The notes under the pieces: model-generated
What the model saw: the letters and a program-made list of their open reading frames with translations, nothing else
What the model was told of the DNA's origin: nothing
Database searches by the model: none
Translations under genes and position numbers: made by a program
Assembly: GCA_029204225.1 (NCBI GenBank)
Contig: CM055107.1
Location: 1,176,128-1,240,127 of the forward strand
Direction: 5' to 3'
Source: Diphasiastrum complanatum
Taxonomy: Eukaryota; Streptophyta; Lycopodiopsida; Lycopodiales; Lycopodiaceae
Length of the DNA: 64,000 nt
In this document: in pieces, positions 32,392 through 43,758 of the stretch
How the letters are laid out: each line of letters starts with the position of its first letter
Position numbering within the stretch: the first letter of the stretch is position 1

Positions 32392-33019
32392 CGAGGAAGA
32401 GTGGTCAGCTTCTGCACGTCTCTGTTTAGATTCTTCAACCTGAGATTTTGCATGTGAAAAGCCTGCCTCTTCATGTATTCCTGCCTGCTGTGTTCGAGAG
32501 GGGTGGTAGTAGGTGCAGAGCGATCAGAGATCTAGATTATTGGCTTTCATCGACCCATCCATCCATCCGTAACAGCGTCAAGAGCTAGTTAGGCGTCACG
32601 TTTGGCAATTTACTGTTGCCGACTTTTGCTACGTACCCAGTCTTTGCATGAAACAAGATGTGATTGCCATTTTTCTCGGATATGTTGAGTTCTAAAACAA
32701 TCGTTTACAGTTTGGTGAAAAGCTCTCGTTTGCCTCAGCTGGTGATCGTACAGTTCATGACTTGAGATTGAATAATAACAAACGGCATCGCTATTGGCTT
32801 ATGCAGACATTAGGTGGGTTGTTCAATCTACCAAGGATGTGCAAAGGGCATTCGCATCTCAGTACTTGCGAAACCTAATGTCGGCCGTAATGCTTCAACA
32901 CAATTGACAGCTGAGGAACGTCATATATGGTTTTTATCACACCCAAAGTCAATCTGCGAATGCTGTTAGTGAACCGCCTAGCTTGGATTTCACTCACTTG
33001 TTATAACAACAAAAGCAGA

Positions 33020-35463
33020 ATGCGCTCCGGTAATCCCAAACTTCTGATTGGAGTTCTTTCACTGATATTCGTATTTCAACTTCTATGTCCTTGTGTAAAA
33101 GCACATGGCGGTAGTTCTGGAGGATCAGATACAAACACAACAGCAGATTTGAGCTCCTCAGGAGGCGTTCACCTTAACCTCAGAGCAACAGGGCTAGTTG
33201 TGGTGAAGGTGTGGTGTCTCATAATTGTTTTTGTCGCCACATTTTTTGCCGGAGTGTCGCCCTACTACTACCGCTGGAGCAACTCCTTTCTGGTGCTTGG
33301 AACTCAGTTTGCAGGTGGGGTATTCTTGGCGACGGCTTTGATCCACTTTCTTAGTGATGCTGATGGAACATTCAAGAATCATACAAACAATCCTTACCCC
33401 TTTGCCTTCATGCTGGCCACGTTTGGATATCTACTCACTATGTTTGGTGACTGCGTTATTTCATGGATATATACCCGAAATGAGGTTGAAAACTTTCCAA
33501 ACAGCAGCCAGGACATGTTGGACCCAGAAACTGGTACGTGGCGTTCTTTTCCTCAATCTCTTCATGGTTATTTTTCGTAAATGCAGTAGGTTTAATCAAG
33601 GTATACCTGATTGCTCTACTTTTTTTCAACATAATATTGTCGAGGGCACCCACCGTTGACTCTTTTCTTAAAAAATCTGTGTAACAGAGAGATCCCTTCC
33701 ATACAGATGCTGCAATCGAGTAGGTTCGATGCCCTGATGGCATTCTTCAATTGTTCGTGTATTTTTCCTCCTAGTGCTTTATCAACCGAAGGAGAATTTG
33801 GAGTTTTTAATATTTAGCTCTATGTAGCTCTTGCATATGTAAGACTAGCAAGCTAACTAATATAGCATAAACATGGTATTTTACACGAGATTCAAATGTT
33901 CTGCCACGACTATAACCTGGGCACCTAAAATGTTCATTTTGACTCTTTCGCAAGAGACTATTGCGCTTCGTCTTAGGTTATTAGAGGAAGGTTGGAAGGT
34001 TGCATAAGAGGAAGCCTCAGCGCACATGTTTATCATTGAACAATGGGAATTATTTTCAAACGATTTGAAGCTTATTTAAAGTACTACGTCTTTGTTGGGA
34101 GTTTTCAAGAACACAGGAATTTTCTTTTGAACAACTTTGAAACCATGTTACTTGCTTCTATGGTGGCAGGGTCAAAGAACTTTGGCATCAAGAACGAAGG
34201 AGGTGTTGTAAAACCTGAGAATGCTTCATGCTGTGGAGAAACATTGGAAGCATGCAAGGTCTCTTTCTAGATTTGACTGGCATAGTGAACGTTTATGTGC
34301 TTTTGAAGGCCCAGTTAGAAAGTTGACTTTAGTTTAAGAACATATTTAGCTTGTGATACAGATCTTGGTTAATATTAAAAAAAAATAGTACTGCACTTTT
34401 TCAAACATTTGCTGCAGTTCCAGTTTCTCTCATGTTATCTTTGCTGTAATAATCAAAACTACTGAGAATTACATGGATTTCTGCTGGGAAGTGGTAGTTT
34501 AAGAAGTATATTTTTATCTTAAACCTCTTTAGAGTATGTCTTGATTCTCACCTACAAATCTCTAGATTGTTATTTGCCACTTCAGAGATTTGACCCTTTG
34601 TCGAATGTTTTATGTTGCAGAACTCTGACTGTAGTCTTGGTTTGCACTTGCAGTGCGAAGAGTCAGTGGCTGAAACCTTGGAAGTCAAGAACGTACTTAC
34701 GGCAACAACTGTCAAGAGTGCATCGTTAGGCGATGCTTTACTGCTCATTGTTGCTCTTTGCTTCCACTCCATCTTTGAGGGCATTGCAATTGGTGTTGCA
34801 AGTAGGTGAAACCCTTCTAATCTGTTACAAACCCAGCCTCTTTTATATTCAGTGAGGGTTTCATATAATGCCATGGTGGTAGAGACGCACTTGCAGAACA
34901 CTTGCAAAGCCTTGCTTAAGCTTGCAACTGTCTCTGCAGGATTGCGGTACTTGTGATTTAGTAGTTTGGCCACATTACCTCCAGCTAGTTTTGTGTTCAT
35001 TTTTGCTCATGCCTGTGTCTTGAAGAAAGCCATTGTTTTAATCACATTCATGAGATATGTTTTGATTGCAGAAAGTCAACATGATGCATGGAGGAATTTA
35101 TGGACAGTGTGTCTGCATAAAATCTTTGCTGCAGTTGCTATGGGGATAGCCCTGCTAAGGATTCTTCCAAACAGGCCCCTCCTGTCCTGTGCGTCTTATT
35201 CTTTTTCCTTTGCCATCTCCACTCCTATTGGCATTGCAATTGGAATTGTTATAGACTCCACAAGTCAAGGTGCAGTGGCAGATTGGATATATGCTATATC
35301 CATGGGCATTGCTTGTGGGGTGTTTATCTATGTTGCCATAAACCATCTTCTGGCAAAGGGGTATATACCACCATGTCAGACTGCAGTGGACACACCCTTC
35401 TTCAAGTTCATGGCTGTGACATTAGGGGCTGCAGTGATTTCTGTGGTATTGATTTGGGATTAA
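33020..35463 (+). CDS. ZIP-family divalent metal transporter (ZIP2/ZIP11-like), four exons
   Basis: The only intact host gene. Coding exons are 33020-33533, 34170-34258, 34621-34801 and 35072-35463. All introns are GT-AG (donors GTACGT, GTCTCT, GTAGGT; acceptors GGCAG, TTGCAG, TTGCAG), phases agree, and the joined frame is 391 codons to TAA. Residues 1-28 are a signal peptide ('[18 protein letters not shown]'). Eight membrane segments are visible: about 58-80, 89-110, 126-150, 238-261, 272-292, 299-322, 330-354, 371-390. The metal site is in segments 4-5: [10 protein letters not shown] with H250 and E254, and HKIFAA with H277. '[13 protein letters not shown]' (91-103) and 'LLTMFGDCV' are typical of plant ZIP2/ZIP11. 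The TM3-TM4 loop (about 155-235) carries Cys pairs (SCCGE, LQCEE) but lacks the His cluster of many ZIPs. Likely role: import of Zn2+, possibly Fe or Mn, at a membrane. An in-frame ATG at 32927 would bury the signal peptide inside, so I prefer 33020. Confidence 0.93.
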
Positions 35464-35562
35464 GAAACCAACCAGCAGCAGTACAGCAATAGCAGCTAGT
35501 TCTTATAATCATCAACTTTTGACACAGTAAGAATTCTCAGCTCTTAAGAACTAAGCGAAACA

Positions 35563-35563
<1 letters not shown>

Positions 35564-35619
<56 letters not shown>
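35564..35619. repeat. (CT)n microsatellite in the ZIP 3' flank
   Basis: About 27 CT units starting 100 bp after the ZIP stop codon; it may lie in the 3' untranslated region. Confidence 0.95.
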
Positions 35620-35621
<2 letters not shown>

Positions 35622-36959
35622 TTTGCCGACCTGTTCCCATTCATATTAGCCTTTTCTTACAGATTTGCTTGTAGATCATTCCACTTGATGGCATATGTAT
35701 TTGGTATCATCAACCCGTGGGTCACAGAGAATCTAACTACGTGCTTGCACTGCATTTCTAGAAACACGTTTCTGGTTTGTGGAAGCGTTTCTCAGAAAGG
35801 TTTTTTTTTTTTTTTTTGGGGTTGATTTTTGTTGGCAATATGGGTATCAAATTAAAGCATTAATTAAGGGCAGTACATTTATGTAGCTTGCCGAATTACT
35901 GCATGCTCAAATGCATGGGTGCACTACTTGACCTTTTGGCGCTTGAAGCTAAGAGCATACTTGACAAGGACATAGTTGCATGGATAAAAAGGGATCCTTT
36001 TATGGTATTCAGGTTCTGCAATGTTATGCTAGCTCTCATAATTGTGAAAGAAGCTCAAGACATCAATTTATGTGTGAAGCTAATATAGTGTATGCATCTC
36101 ATATGGTGTACATGAGGTTCATTGTGTAGCTCATGAGGGATGTAGCATAAGTGTAGCATAAGTCCATGCTATGTACAATGACAATGAGTTGCTTGGTATG
36201 AAACATTGAGAATGTAAAATTTGGGATATTACCTTAATCATGAGAACGACCATCAGCATGAACAATGCGACTAGTTGTCAGTACAATACAAAAAGGCATT
36301 AATATAGACATAAAAGCTTGTGAGTATGACAAATGCAACTATTTGTAGATGGTGGAATGCACTCTCTCGAATTATTATCATTACTATTTGGTTATCAGCA
36401 ATCCAAATGCTCCACATAAAAAAGAGATGATAAAAAGTTCAATGAAACTACATTTTTTGATATGTCGGAAACCAAGGCTGCAGATATTATAATGTATATA
36501 TTTTTTAGTGTTTCAATGAATTTACAAAGAATTTAAATTAGACAGATGCACATTGTCAATGCAGTTTCAAATTGATTGAGTCAAAAATCATTTTAAAAAA
36601 TGCATACAAGAAATGTATGTTAAGAATTGCAATATGTGCATGCATTGCATCATCCTTATTTATAGAAGTGTACTTATAAGATGGTTTAAGTAAATCATTT
36701 GATGACAAGATGCTTTATGGTCTGATTAATCAACTAGCCACAAGATCAATCATTATTAGAATTTGATCAAATGTTGTACTTCAAATTATTGTGAGGTCAA
36801 AATGTTGAATTGAGTTGTGTCAGGTCGAGTCAATATTGAGACAAAGTATCGAGATAGAGTGTGTCAACCCAAATTAGACAAGTTCTTATTGTCAAAAAAG
36901 TGAGTTTTGAGGACCTTGAATAGATTATCCATGACCTACATGCATGAGAAGTTGTACAC
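35620..36959. other. Intergenic, no gene recognised
   Basis: AT-rich. T-run near 35801-35817. A 66-codon plus ORF at 35888 has no motif. No repeat structure noticed. Confidence 0.5.
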
Positions 36960-37740
36960 TACCAAATTACTTTTCATCAACTCGGATTTTCAAGAGCTAT
37001 GTAACACAATTTGGATCTAGGCAAGAGCTCTTGTACACAAAAGACAATCATCATCCAAAGCCAAGCAAGTTTTATGCATATCTTTGAAAAGATAAAAAAA
37101 AATTTATTGGAAGAGCCAAACAAGCACCTTGCTGTTAGGAGATTGAAGAAGTGAAGAGAGTTCTGTGAGTTATTCTCTCTTATCTCTGTTCTCCAGAGAG
37201 AAAATAGCCAAGTTCTCAGGTAGAGAGAGAATAGCCCAAAAGTTTGCAAGACAAAAACAACTCTCAAAATTCATTCTGTACATGGAGCTACCATCATATA
37301 TAGTGGTAGCTTGAGTTATTACACTAATTTGCATGTGGAGAGCCTTGAAATATGATTGGGCCACTCCCTTTGAACCTCTAAATGTGATTGGACTCTATAG
37401 ACCATGAGATGAAGGTGGTAAATTGAGGTCCACCACTTTCACTTTTGCATCCTAACAAAATAGGACATGTGTTAACCTTTGATTGAGCTAGAGGTCATGA
37501 CCCAAATACTTATGCCTAATCATGTTTTGATTTGTACAAGTCATGAGGAGATTGAGGCCCAATCTCATGATGACACTTGGCATGCTTTACATGACTAACT
37601 TTTGTCTAGTTTCACATTACTTTTAAAAACAAGCTATTTTATGGCATGAATTAACTAATGCAAATAGGCCTACTACTCACATGTGGGAACATACTCCACA
37701 TGTGTGATTTACATATGTACATGAAAATGTAAAATCATCA
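36960..37740 (-). repeat. Copia LTR, minus orientation (left edge approximate)
   Basis: The minus strand from 37740 begins TGATGATTTTACATTTTC right after a Copia C-terminal coding piece. The region has AGAGAGAGAA runs, GTGGTAGCT and TATGATTGGGCCA blocks in the same order as the family A LTR, but diverged. The distal end is not defined; no primer site is seen. Confidence 0.5.
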
Positions 37741-38030
37741 AGCTAGATTTTGCATAATTTTCACACTCAAAATATAGCTAAATAAGTATGCTAGTTCTCT
37801 CCAAAACTTAAGTTCCAAAAAATAGCTTCTCAAGTGGATCCTTTGGCATGGATTTGGTAAGAAAATCGGCCAATAAACCTGAAATTGCAGCAAGATCACC
37901 ATAGCCATGATAAAGCTTCTTTGATTGAAAACCATTTTCAAACACCATGAAGAGCTTTCCACCATTTGAGCACTTTTGCCATTGATTTCTTCCATCTTTG
38001 AAGAACATGATTGATCCTAAAGCTCATTCT
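37741..38030 (-). pseudogene. Copia pol C-terminus (end of RNase H)
   Basis: The minus frame contains 'ISGLLADFLTKSMPKDPLEK' and 'LFFGT' before a stop. ADxxTKxxP..K is the conserved end of Copia RNase H (ADIFTKALPKxKF). Only this tail is legible; upstream sequence to about 38460 is coding-like but not assigned. It leads directly into the LTR at 37740. Confidence 0.75.
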
Positions 38031-38585
38031 CCTTGAAAAAAGCTGCAACTCCATGAGGAAATCAAGAGTCCTTCTTGACTCATAAGAATCACAAAGATCC
38101 ATCGTCATGTTACCAAGATCTTGGGAATAGACACATCAAGATTGGCAAGACTATGCATGCTAAAATATAAAAAAATTATTCTCATAATGTGTTTACAAAT
38201 TGCCTCACAACATGTAAAAATACCATCATCCAACAAATAGATGAATTCACCAATCCTACTTGCATAAAATTCGAGAGCAAGTAGATAGACATTCCACACA
38301 TTATAAAATGGCATGCTATCAAAAGAGAATCACAAATCATTACGTTTTTGTATCTCATCAAAGCATCCATGTGGAATTATCTCAAGTCTACTTTGAGATT
38401 TAGGCACATCATCAAAGTAACTTGATCCATCTTGCATATTCTTGCTCATGCAAACAAGCCTTGTTGGCTCCTCCTTGGATTTTGATTGGTGTGCTTGGTT
38501 GTAGAGATTGGTGCTCTACACCTTCACTTGACTCCTTATTAGAAATCAATGATAAACTTCATTGTTACGGTTTACGATGTACATT
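38031..38585. other. Unassigned, partly coding-like on the minus strand
   Basis: A minus frame with 'DDVPKSQSRLEIIPHGCFDE' near 38350-38420 looks once-coding but matches nothing I recognise. The rest has no feature. Confidence 0.3.
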
Positions 38586-38589
38586 AATG

Positions 38590-38798
38590 TTGACAGTTGT
38601 TACCAGCTGTAATTAGCCGTAGGCTAGTCTATTAGTCTACTCGTAGGTTTTCTCTCTCAATCAGGGTTCAAGGTTTAGTTGTACATTTTACATTCAGTAT
38701 GCAATGAGTGTGTTGAGTATTGGTGCATGTTTTTACTCTACTTTCTTGTGGTGATTACTTATGGTGAATGCTTGATGCTGCTTATCTGATTATTGACA
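38590..38798 (+). repeat. 3' portion of a Copia LTR (element F); left edge uncertain
   Basis: Ends ...ATTATTGACA immediately before a primer site. Candidate starts are TGTTACGG (38564), TGTTGACAG (about 38588) and TGTTACCAG (about 38596). The length of about 200-235 bp is short for Copia but possible. Confidence 0.55.
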
Positions 38799-38811
38799 TG
38801 GTATCAGAGCT
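38799..38811 (+). other. Primer binding site (element F)
   Basis: TGGTATCAGAGCT following ...TTGACA. The leader after it resembles the leader at 54932-55050. Confidence 0.85.
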
Positions 38812-39376
38812 ACGATAGTCCTGCATGTCTGATTAGTGGATACAACTTGTCACAAGCTCCGCAATGAAGTGAGAAAGTCCTTCACAGGAGGTGAAAATTT
38901 GGAGAGACGAAAACGGTTGGAAGAAATCCTTCCTTGGTGTATTTTGTAGGTTTGGAGCTCAGAATCATCAGTGGGGAACGAAAACACAGTCCCAAAGGCA
39001 TTAGAAAGCCCAGGGCAACATCAGACAGATTGAAGATCTGTAAGTGGAGAATCTAGAATATTCTCTTGAAAAGTTCTTATATTCTCTCTACTTTTCATCT
39101 TATCCATACCATTATCGGATCCACGCGAGCGAGCTAGAGAGAATTTCGAAAAGTCGTACATCCACACGCTGTTCGATATCGCATGTCCATACCAATATCG
39201 AATCCATGCGAACGAGCTAGAGTAATCCCGAACGGTTGTACATCCACGCGTCATTCCGATATCAGGTGTACAACCAAAAAAAAAATTATATAGTTCTATG
39301 GCGTGATAAAATTTGGAGACAAGTTGTGTGCTCAAACTGAGCCATTTTTTTGTGATCCGGACTCATCTATCCAGTA

Positions 39377-39500
39377 ATGGCAATTCTAAGTGAGAGTGTT
39401 CTCAAGGAGTCAAGCAAATTGGAAGGAGTCAGCAACTATGCAGTTTGGAAATTCAAACTAAAGAATATTTTGATGGAAAAGGAGCTATACGAGAGAGTCA
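39377..39500 (+). pseudogene. Copia gag N-terminus (element F), truncated
   Basis: From ATG 39377: 'KLEGVSNYAVWKFKLKNILM' and 'EKELYERVIP', the standard first 40 residues of a Copia Gag (DUF4219: L.G..NY..WK..M...L). After residue 42 it runs into an unrelated LTR end (39500-39553) of a second element. Confidence 0.8.
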
Positions 39501-39567
39501 TTCCGCAACTATTTTCTTTGGTCTTCTTCGTTCGTGTTCTACTGCCATAACAGATTGGTATTAGACC
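39500..39567 (+). repeat. LTR end and degenerate primer site of a second Copia element (G)
   Basis: ...CTACTGCCATAACA followed by GATTGGTATTAGACC, a variant of TGGTATCAGAGCC. It directly truncates the gag of element F, so it marks a nested or recombined junction. Confidence 0.55.
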
Positions 39568-39614
39568 ATTGCTCAATAAAACCGATAGATTGATCTATTT
39601 GTATTATTGTTGAC

Positions 39615-39960
39615 ATGTCTCATATTGATAACTCTTCGTCATCATCCAACGAGGCTAGAATCATTGACAAGTTCAATGGTTCTAACTTCTACATCTGGAA
39701 GTTAAAACTCCGGATGATGTTGATAGATAGAGATCTTTGGGATGTAGTAGAAGGTTCTGACCTAAACCTAGAAGATGGTGATCAAGCAAAGGCATGGAAG
39801 ATCAAAGATCGGAAGGCCTTAGCATGTATCACACTCAATCTGGCCGACTCCCAAATATCCCATGTTATCACGTGCAAAATCTCTAAGGAAGCACTGGATT
39901 TGTTATCAAGTCTATACGAGACTCAAGATGTAACCATGTGGAGTCTTATGATCTCACGTT
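39615..39960 (+). pseudogene. Copia gag (element G), truncated
   Basis: From ATG 39615: 'IIDKFNGSNFYIWKLKLRMM', 'DRDLWDVVEGSDLNLE', 'KIKDRKALACITLNLADSQI' and 'LLSSLYETQDVTMWSLMISR'. These are good DUF4219/UBN2 Gag signatures over about 115 residues. After 'SRYPNF' the sequence becomes AT-rich and non-Gag. No zinc knuckle. Confidence 0.85.
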
Positions 39961-40869
39961 ATCCAAATTTTGTCATATATTTTAAAACATTTCAATTTCA
40001 TATATATAAAATGTGCTATAGTGCCTCAATACATGTAAGGCCTATTTCGCACTTTGTAAATTCATATTTTGAGTAGAAGTTGTGACATTCTAAAGAGACG
40101 CAATAGAAGTTCAGAACCGACATTTGACGGTTCGTAAGCGACATTGAGGCTGAAGAACATTCCTATAAGGATAGCACTATGTGCCATTGTACATACGCAT
40201 TTCTACGCATAGCTAAGTATCAATAGAGAAAGCGAAGAGCAAGTTCTTATAGCTTGAACATTCTTTCCTTCTGTTATCTCTCACAAAATTACTTCTTATC
40301 ATTTGTGCGAACACACTCTATATGATCTGTGATTGATTGTGATACTGTTCTGTTTGCGTCACACACATTTCTTAAGTTATACTGAATTTCAATTACTCTA
40401 ACACGGATTTTCAGACGACACCAGCAAGTAATAATTCTGACTAATGTGTGCAAGGAATTAGCTGAAGCTGTTAAACATAACTTTTAGCAGAAATTCCTTC
40501 AACTCTGAATGAGCTATGTGTTCAGATAATGGGATTGATTGAGGCTTTGTCTTGTTTGCTTCCTGCGATAAAAACTAATTCTCTGTGTTTGATTAAGAAG
40601 ACTTTTAGCTAATGTGATTCTGCTTGATTAATCTAATTGCTAGTTGCTGTTAGTTCTGACTATTTTCCTGATGCCTAAAGAGCCTGAAAGATAAAGTAAT
40701 TCTTACAATTATAGACCTTGACCAAATCGTTTCATCATTGGTGTTCATGGATGCCAATTTACCCAAATATCTTTGGATAACCAATTATGTCACTGTAGTA
40801 TTCATTGTGAACTTTATACACTCTAGTCTGTTTATCATCATACATACATTTACCAAGCAAAAGATGAGA
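39961..40869. other. No gene recognised
   Basis: Sequence around 40190-40400 has LTR-like composition (a serially CT/AC-rich downstream half) but no diagnostic ends. Confidence 0.4.
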
Positions 40870-41390
40870 TTATTCTCTCTCTTGGGAAATGATCAAACCT
40901 TTTATACTACGTAATTCATTGATTTTGTGGAAATCTATAACGACTAGGCCACCACATAATTTGGCGTCGTTGCCGGGGAGATGAATTTCACCTTTTGCAA
41001 TATTTTTAAGTGTATCAGATCTCAAAGTCTTGATGCAACATCTGGTTTGCTTTTCAACTAATGCCTTGAATTCCCCGAACTTAGCAAAAGCATCTGATTC
41101 TTGCTTATGAAATGAATCGAAATGCATATGTTATAATCATCAATGAAAGTAATAAATTAATAGTAGCCACTAAGAGATCTAGTCTGCATAGGTCCACATA
41201 GATCATTGTGGACAAGATCTAGGATGCCACTGGCTCTCCTTTCTCCACTTTTGGAAAATCTCTCTCTATGTTGTTTTTCCAAAATGAAAAGAAATATCAG
41301 GCAATCTAATAACTAGATTACCTCTTTCAAGAATCTATAAACCTTGAGCACTAATATGACCAAGTCGTTGATGCCAGAGATCACTTCGAC
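40870..41390 (-). pseudogene. Copia pre-integrase and integrase core start (element H, minus)
   Basis: On the minus strand: 'DLWHQRLGHISAQGL' (pre-integrase histidine motif, about 41370), 'SKSGERRASGILDLVHNDLC' and 'GPMQTRSLSGYYYFITFIDD' (first catalytic Asp, H.DLCGP), then 'ESDAFAKFGEFKALVEKQTR' and 'CCIKTLRSDTL', where the second catalytic Asp motif (TDNGGE) is only partly retained. The catalytic Glu region is not seen. Several frame changes. Confidence 0.85.
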
Positions 41391-41392
41391 TA

Positions 41393-41620
41393 TCAACAGT
41401 GCTTACCATGGCTTGAGCAAAAGATCTCGCATTCAATTTGCACTCCAATTCCTTTAATAGATAACAATTGGCCATTGGCTTGTCCAACTTCATCACCATT
41501 GTGAGCCTCCTTGAGTTCTGAAAACCACTCTGTCGTTGAAGTCATGTGCTTGGATGCACCACTATCAAATGTACAGGTATCCTTGGCTTCATCACTTGCA
41601 GGGCTTGTATAGATGAAGAT
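41393..41620 (-). pseudogene. Copia protease (element H, minus)
   Basis: The minus frame contains 'DTCTFDSGASKHMTSTTEWF' with the DSGA aspartic protease site, followed by 'GQANGQLLSIKGIGVQIECE'. It sits immediately upstream of the pre-integrase and integrase of the same element. Sequence further upstream (41620-41809) is in the same ORF but not Copia-like. Confidence 0.85.
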
Positions 41621-41639
41621 GGTATGACGGGCAAAGATG

Positions 41640-43755
41640 TAGAGACTATGATGGATGATGGAGTGGGTGAAGCAATGGTGAAAGAGATGTGGAGAATGTT
41701 GAGGCGGTTGCCACCAACTCATGATCAAAGAGGACATCTTAGTTCTTACCCTTGTGTGTGATCGTGAAGTGGTCAGTGTCAAAGGTGGCGAAGGCTTGCT
41801 ATACAACAATGATATTCTAGGTGATTGGGATCTCCATGGATGCCAAGCCTACGACAGATAGAACTGTGACACAACCGTCAGTGCGAAGGGCTTTAATCTC
41901 TTGCTCAGTTAACATCGGCAAGATCACATACTAGGATGGTGCGTGCAGATGGGATTCGACAGGTGGCTTGTGGAGAGGTCTCTCCCTCCTCGCGATCAGG
42001 GGTGGTTAAGGTAGTTGGAGATGACAAGGTAGTTTGCTAGGAGGCTGATGGTGAAGTGATCGTGCAGGAGGATGATGTGGGGCTGAATGAAGGGCTTTGA
42101 CAGGTTGGAGGAGATGCACTTCTCGTGAAGCGCATTTATTGGTCGGGTGGAGCTGACGCATCCGAAAGACTTCGTTTCGGTGCCATTGGGACAGATCAGA
42201 ATGTGGTGAGAGGCTATAGAGTCAGAAATAGTGTTGGAGGGCTTTAGGGGAGTAATTGGACTGTAGTCGAGTAATGGGTCTGATGGCAAGTAATAGGACG
42301 AGTAATTATATTGACTACACAAGTTGTTCTTAGCTTCTCTACATTGCATCAACATCTTCACGTGTGACCCACCATCAAGACCCAAGATGCACCATCTTAA
42401 ACATCTTACTTGCTAGAATAACAGAGAAAGATACAAGAGATTTTTTTTTTGCTTTTAGTGCCACAATAACAAGTAGGTAAATATTTCTGAATTTTTTTCA
42501 AAATGATCATTTTGAACAAATAGAGTCTTATGTTTATGAATATATTTGTGTTTGTTGTTGATGATTTTCTTCATTTGATTTATTTTTGTTGGTAAAAATT
42601 GAATGTCTCACTAGCAATCCTTTATAGATGGACTATTGTGGTACACCATTGAATTTAAGGTCACCCTTACCATTCTCATCTAGAAACCCGGAATGTCTTA
42701 AACATTGTGCAAGTATTTCAATTGTGAGTTTTCAATCGAAAGACCCCTATCCCATTGCAAAATGGTCATATGCACTATTTGTCTAAACTTCTCCATTATA
42801 GAAATAGGATAACATTTCTATGATTTGAGAACCAATGAACCTCATTTTGGTTAACTCACTCCATGTAGCTTATTTGTTTCGGATTAACATGCTCATCATA
42901 TTATTGTTGTAAAAATGTATTGTTTTTAACACTCTTCTTAATTATGAGTTGAGCCCACGAATACCACACAATATTTTGTTTTACCACATGCTTCACTAGT
43001 TGAATATGGCAACATCACATTATTCGTATTGGTTTTTGTTGGAATCATGAGAGGTTTGATTTGCCAATTCCGCTAATGGAATCCGGATTTATAGAGAGAT
43101 ATATATACAATAGTCTTTTTGTGACCAATCAATAAGCAATAGTCTTTTTGTGATCTCGCTATTTGGAATACATTGTCCTCTTCTGGAATCCTGATATGCC
43201 TAGATAGAGTTGAACTCTGAACTATAGCTTCATTTTTTTTGTTAGATGGAGCAGCTTGATCTCATATGCTAGGCGTAAATGGAACTGGTGTCATAATATC
43301 ACAAACACTTGGCATGCATGTCAAATTTTCATTTACTATTGTGTGCAACTCCTGTACAGAAATTGTGTCGTTGCATCCAGAGACGTAACAGTATGCTCAA
43401 CCAAAGAGAACTGCAAAGCTAAATGTCTTCTCTTTGCCATTCGTCTTTGATTTAACCTATGTGTCCTCTCGGACTTGCTTTCAAGATCTACAATCATGTA
43501 CAATTGGTTTGTACGCACATGTTTTGGGGTAGTGAATTTCCAAAGGTGTCATTGGTGCCAATTTCTAAAACAACTTCACCTCTATTTGAATACAAAACTC
43601 TTCTCTTAGCTTGTCTCCTACGAGTTAATCTTGCCTTTCTTCTGGCAGTCTCTGGGGTCTTGTACGATAAATTATTGCTTACACACTCCGGAGTAATAAT
43701 GTTTACACCGTTGTTTTCCGCCATCTACCCACATCTTTCTACATGTTAAATGTTA
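41640..43755. other. Unassigned region with unrecognised minus ORFs
   Basis: A minus ORF at 41996-42385 (129 codons, 'SPITPLKPSNTISDSIASHH') has no family motif. A 76-codon minus ORF at 43494-43724 begins 'MAENNGVNIITPECVSNNLS' and has a basic segment 'ARRKARLTRRRQAKRRVLYS'. The basic segment could be DNA- or RNA-binding, but I cannot assign it. Confidence 0.35.
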
Positions 43756-43758
43756 TAG

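Larger units (their letters stand above)
31521..33019 (+). other. Upstream region of the ZIP gene
   Basis: Noncoding. Includes a short tandem repeat (32084-32174) and a TATA-like box at 32384. An in-frame upstream ATG at 32927 would extend the ZIP protein by 31 residues. The remainder is unremarkable AT-rich sequence. Confidence 0.5.

Noticed and set aside
35283-35492. Alternative ORF overlapping ZIP exon 4
   Set aside because: Shadow frame of the well-supported transporter exon.
43494-43724. Helitron or other transposase N-terminus (basic 76-codon minus ORF)
   Set aside because: Only a generic Arg/Lys-rich segment is visible; no Rep or helicase motifs, so I left it unassigned.
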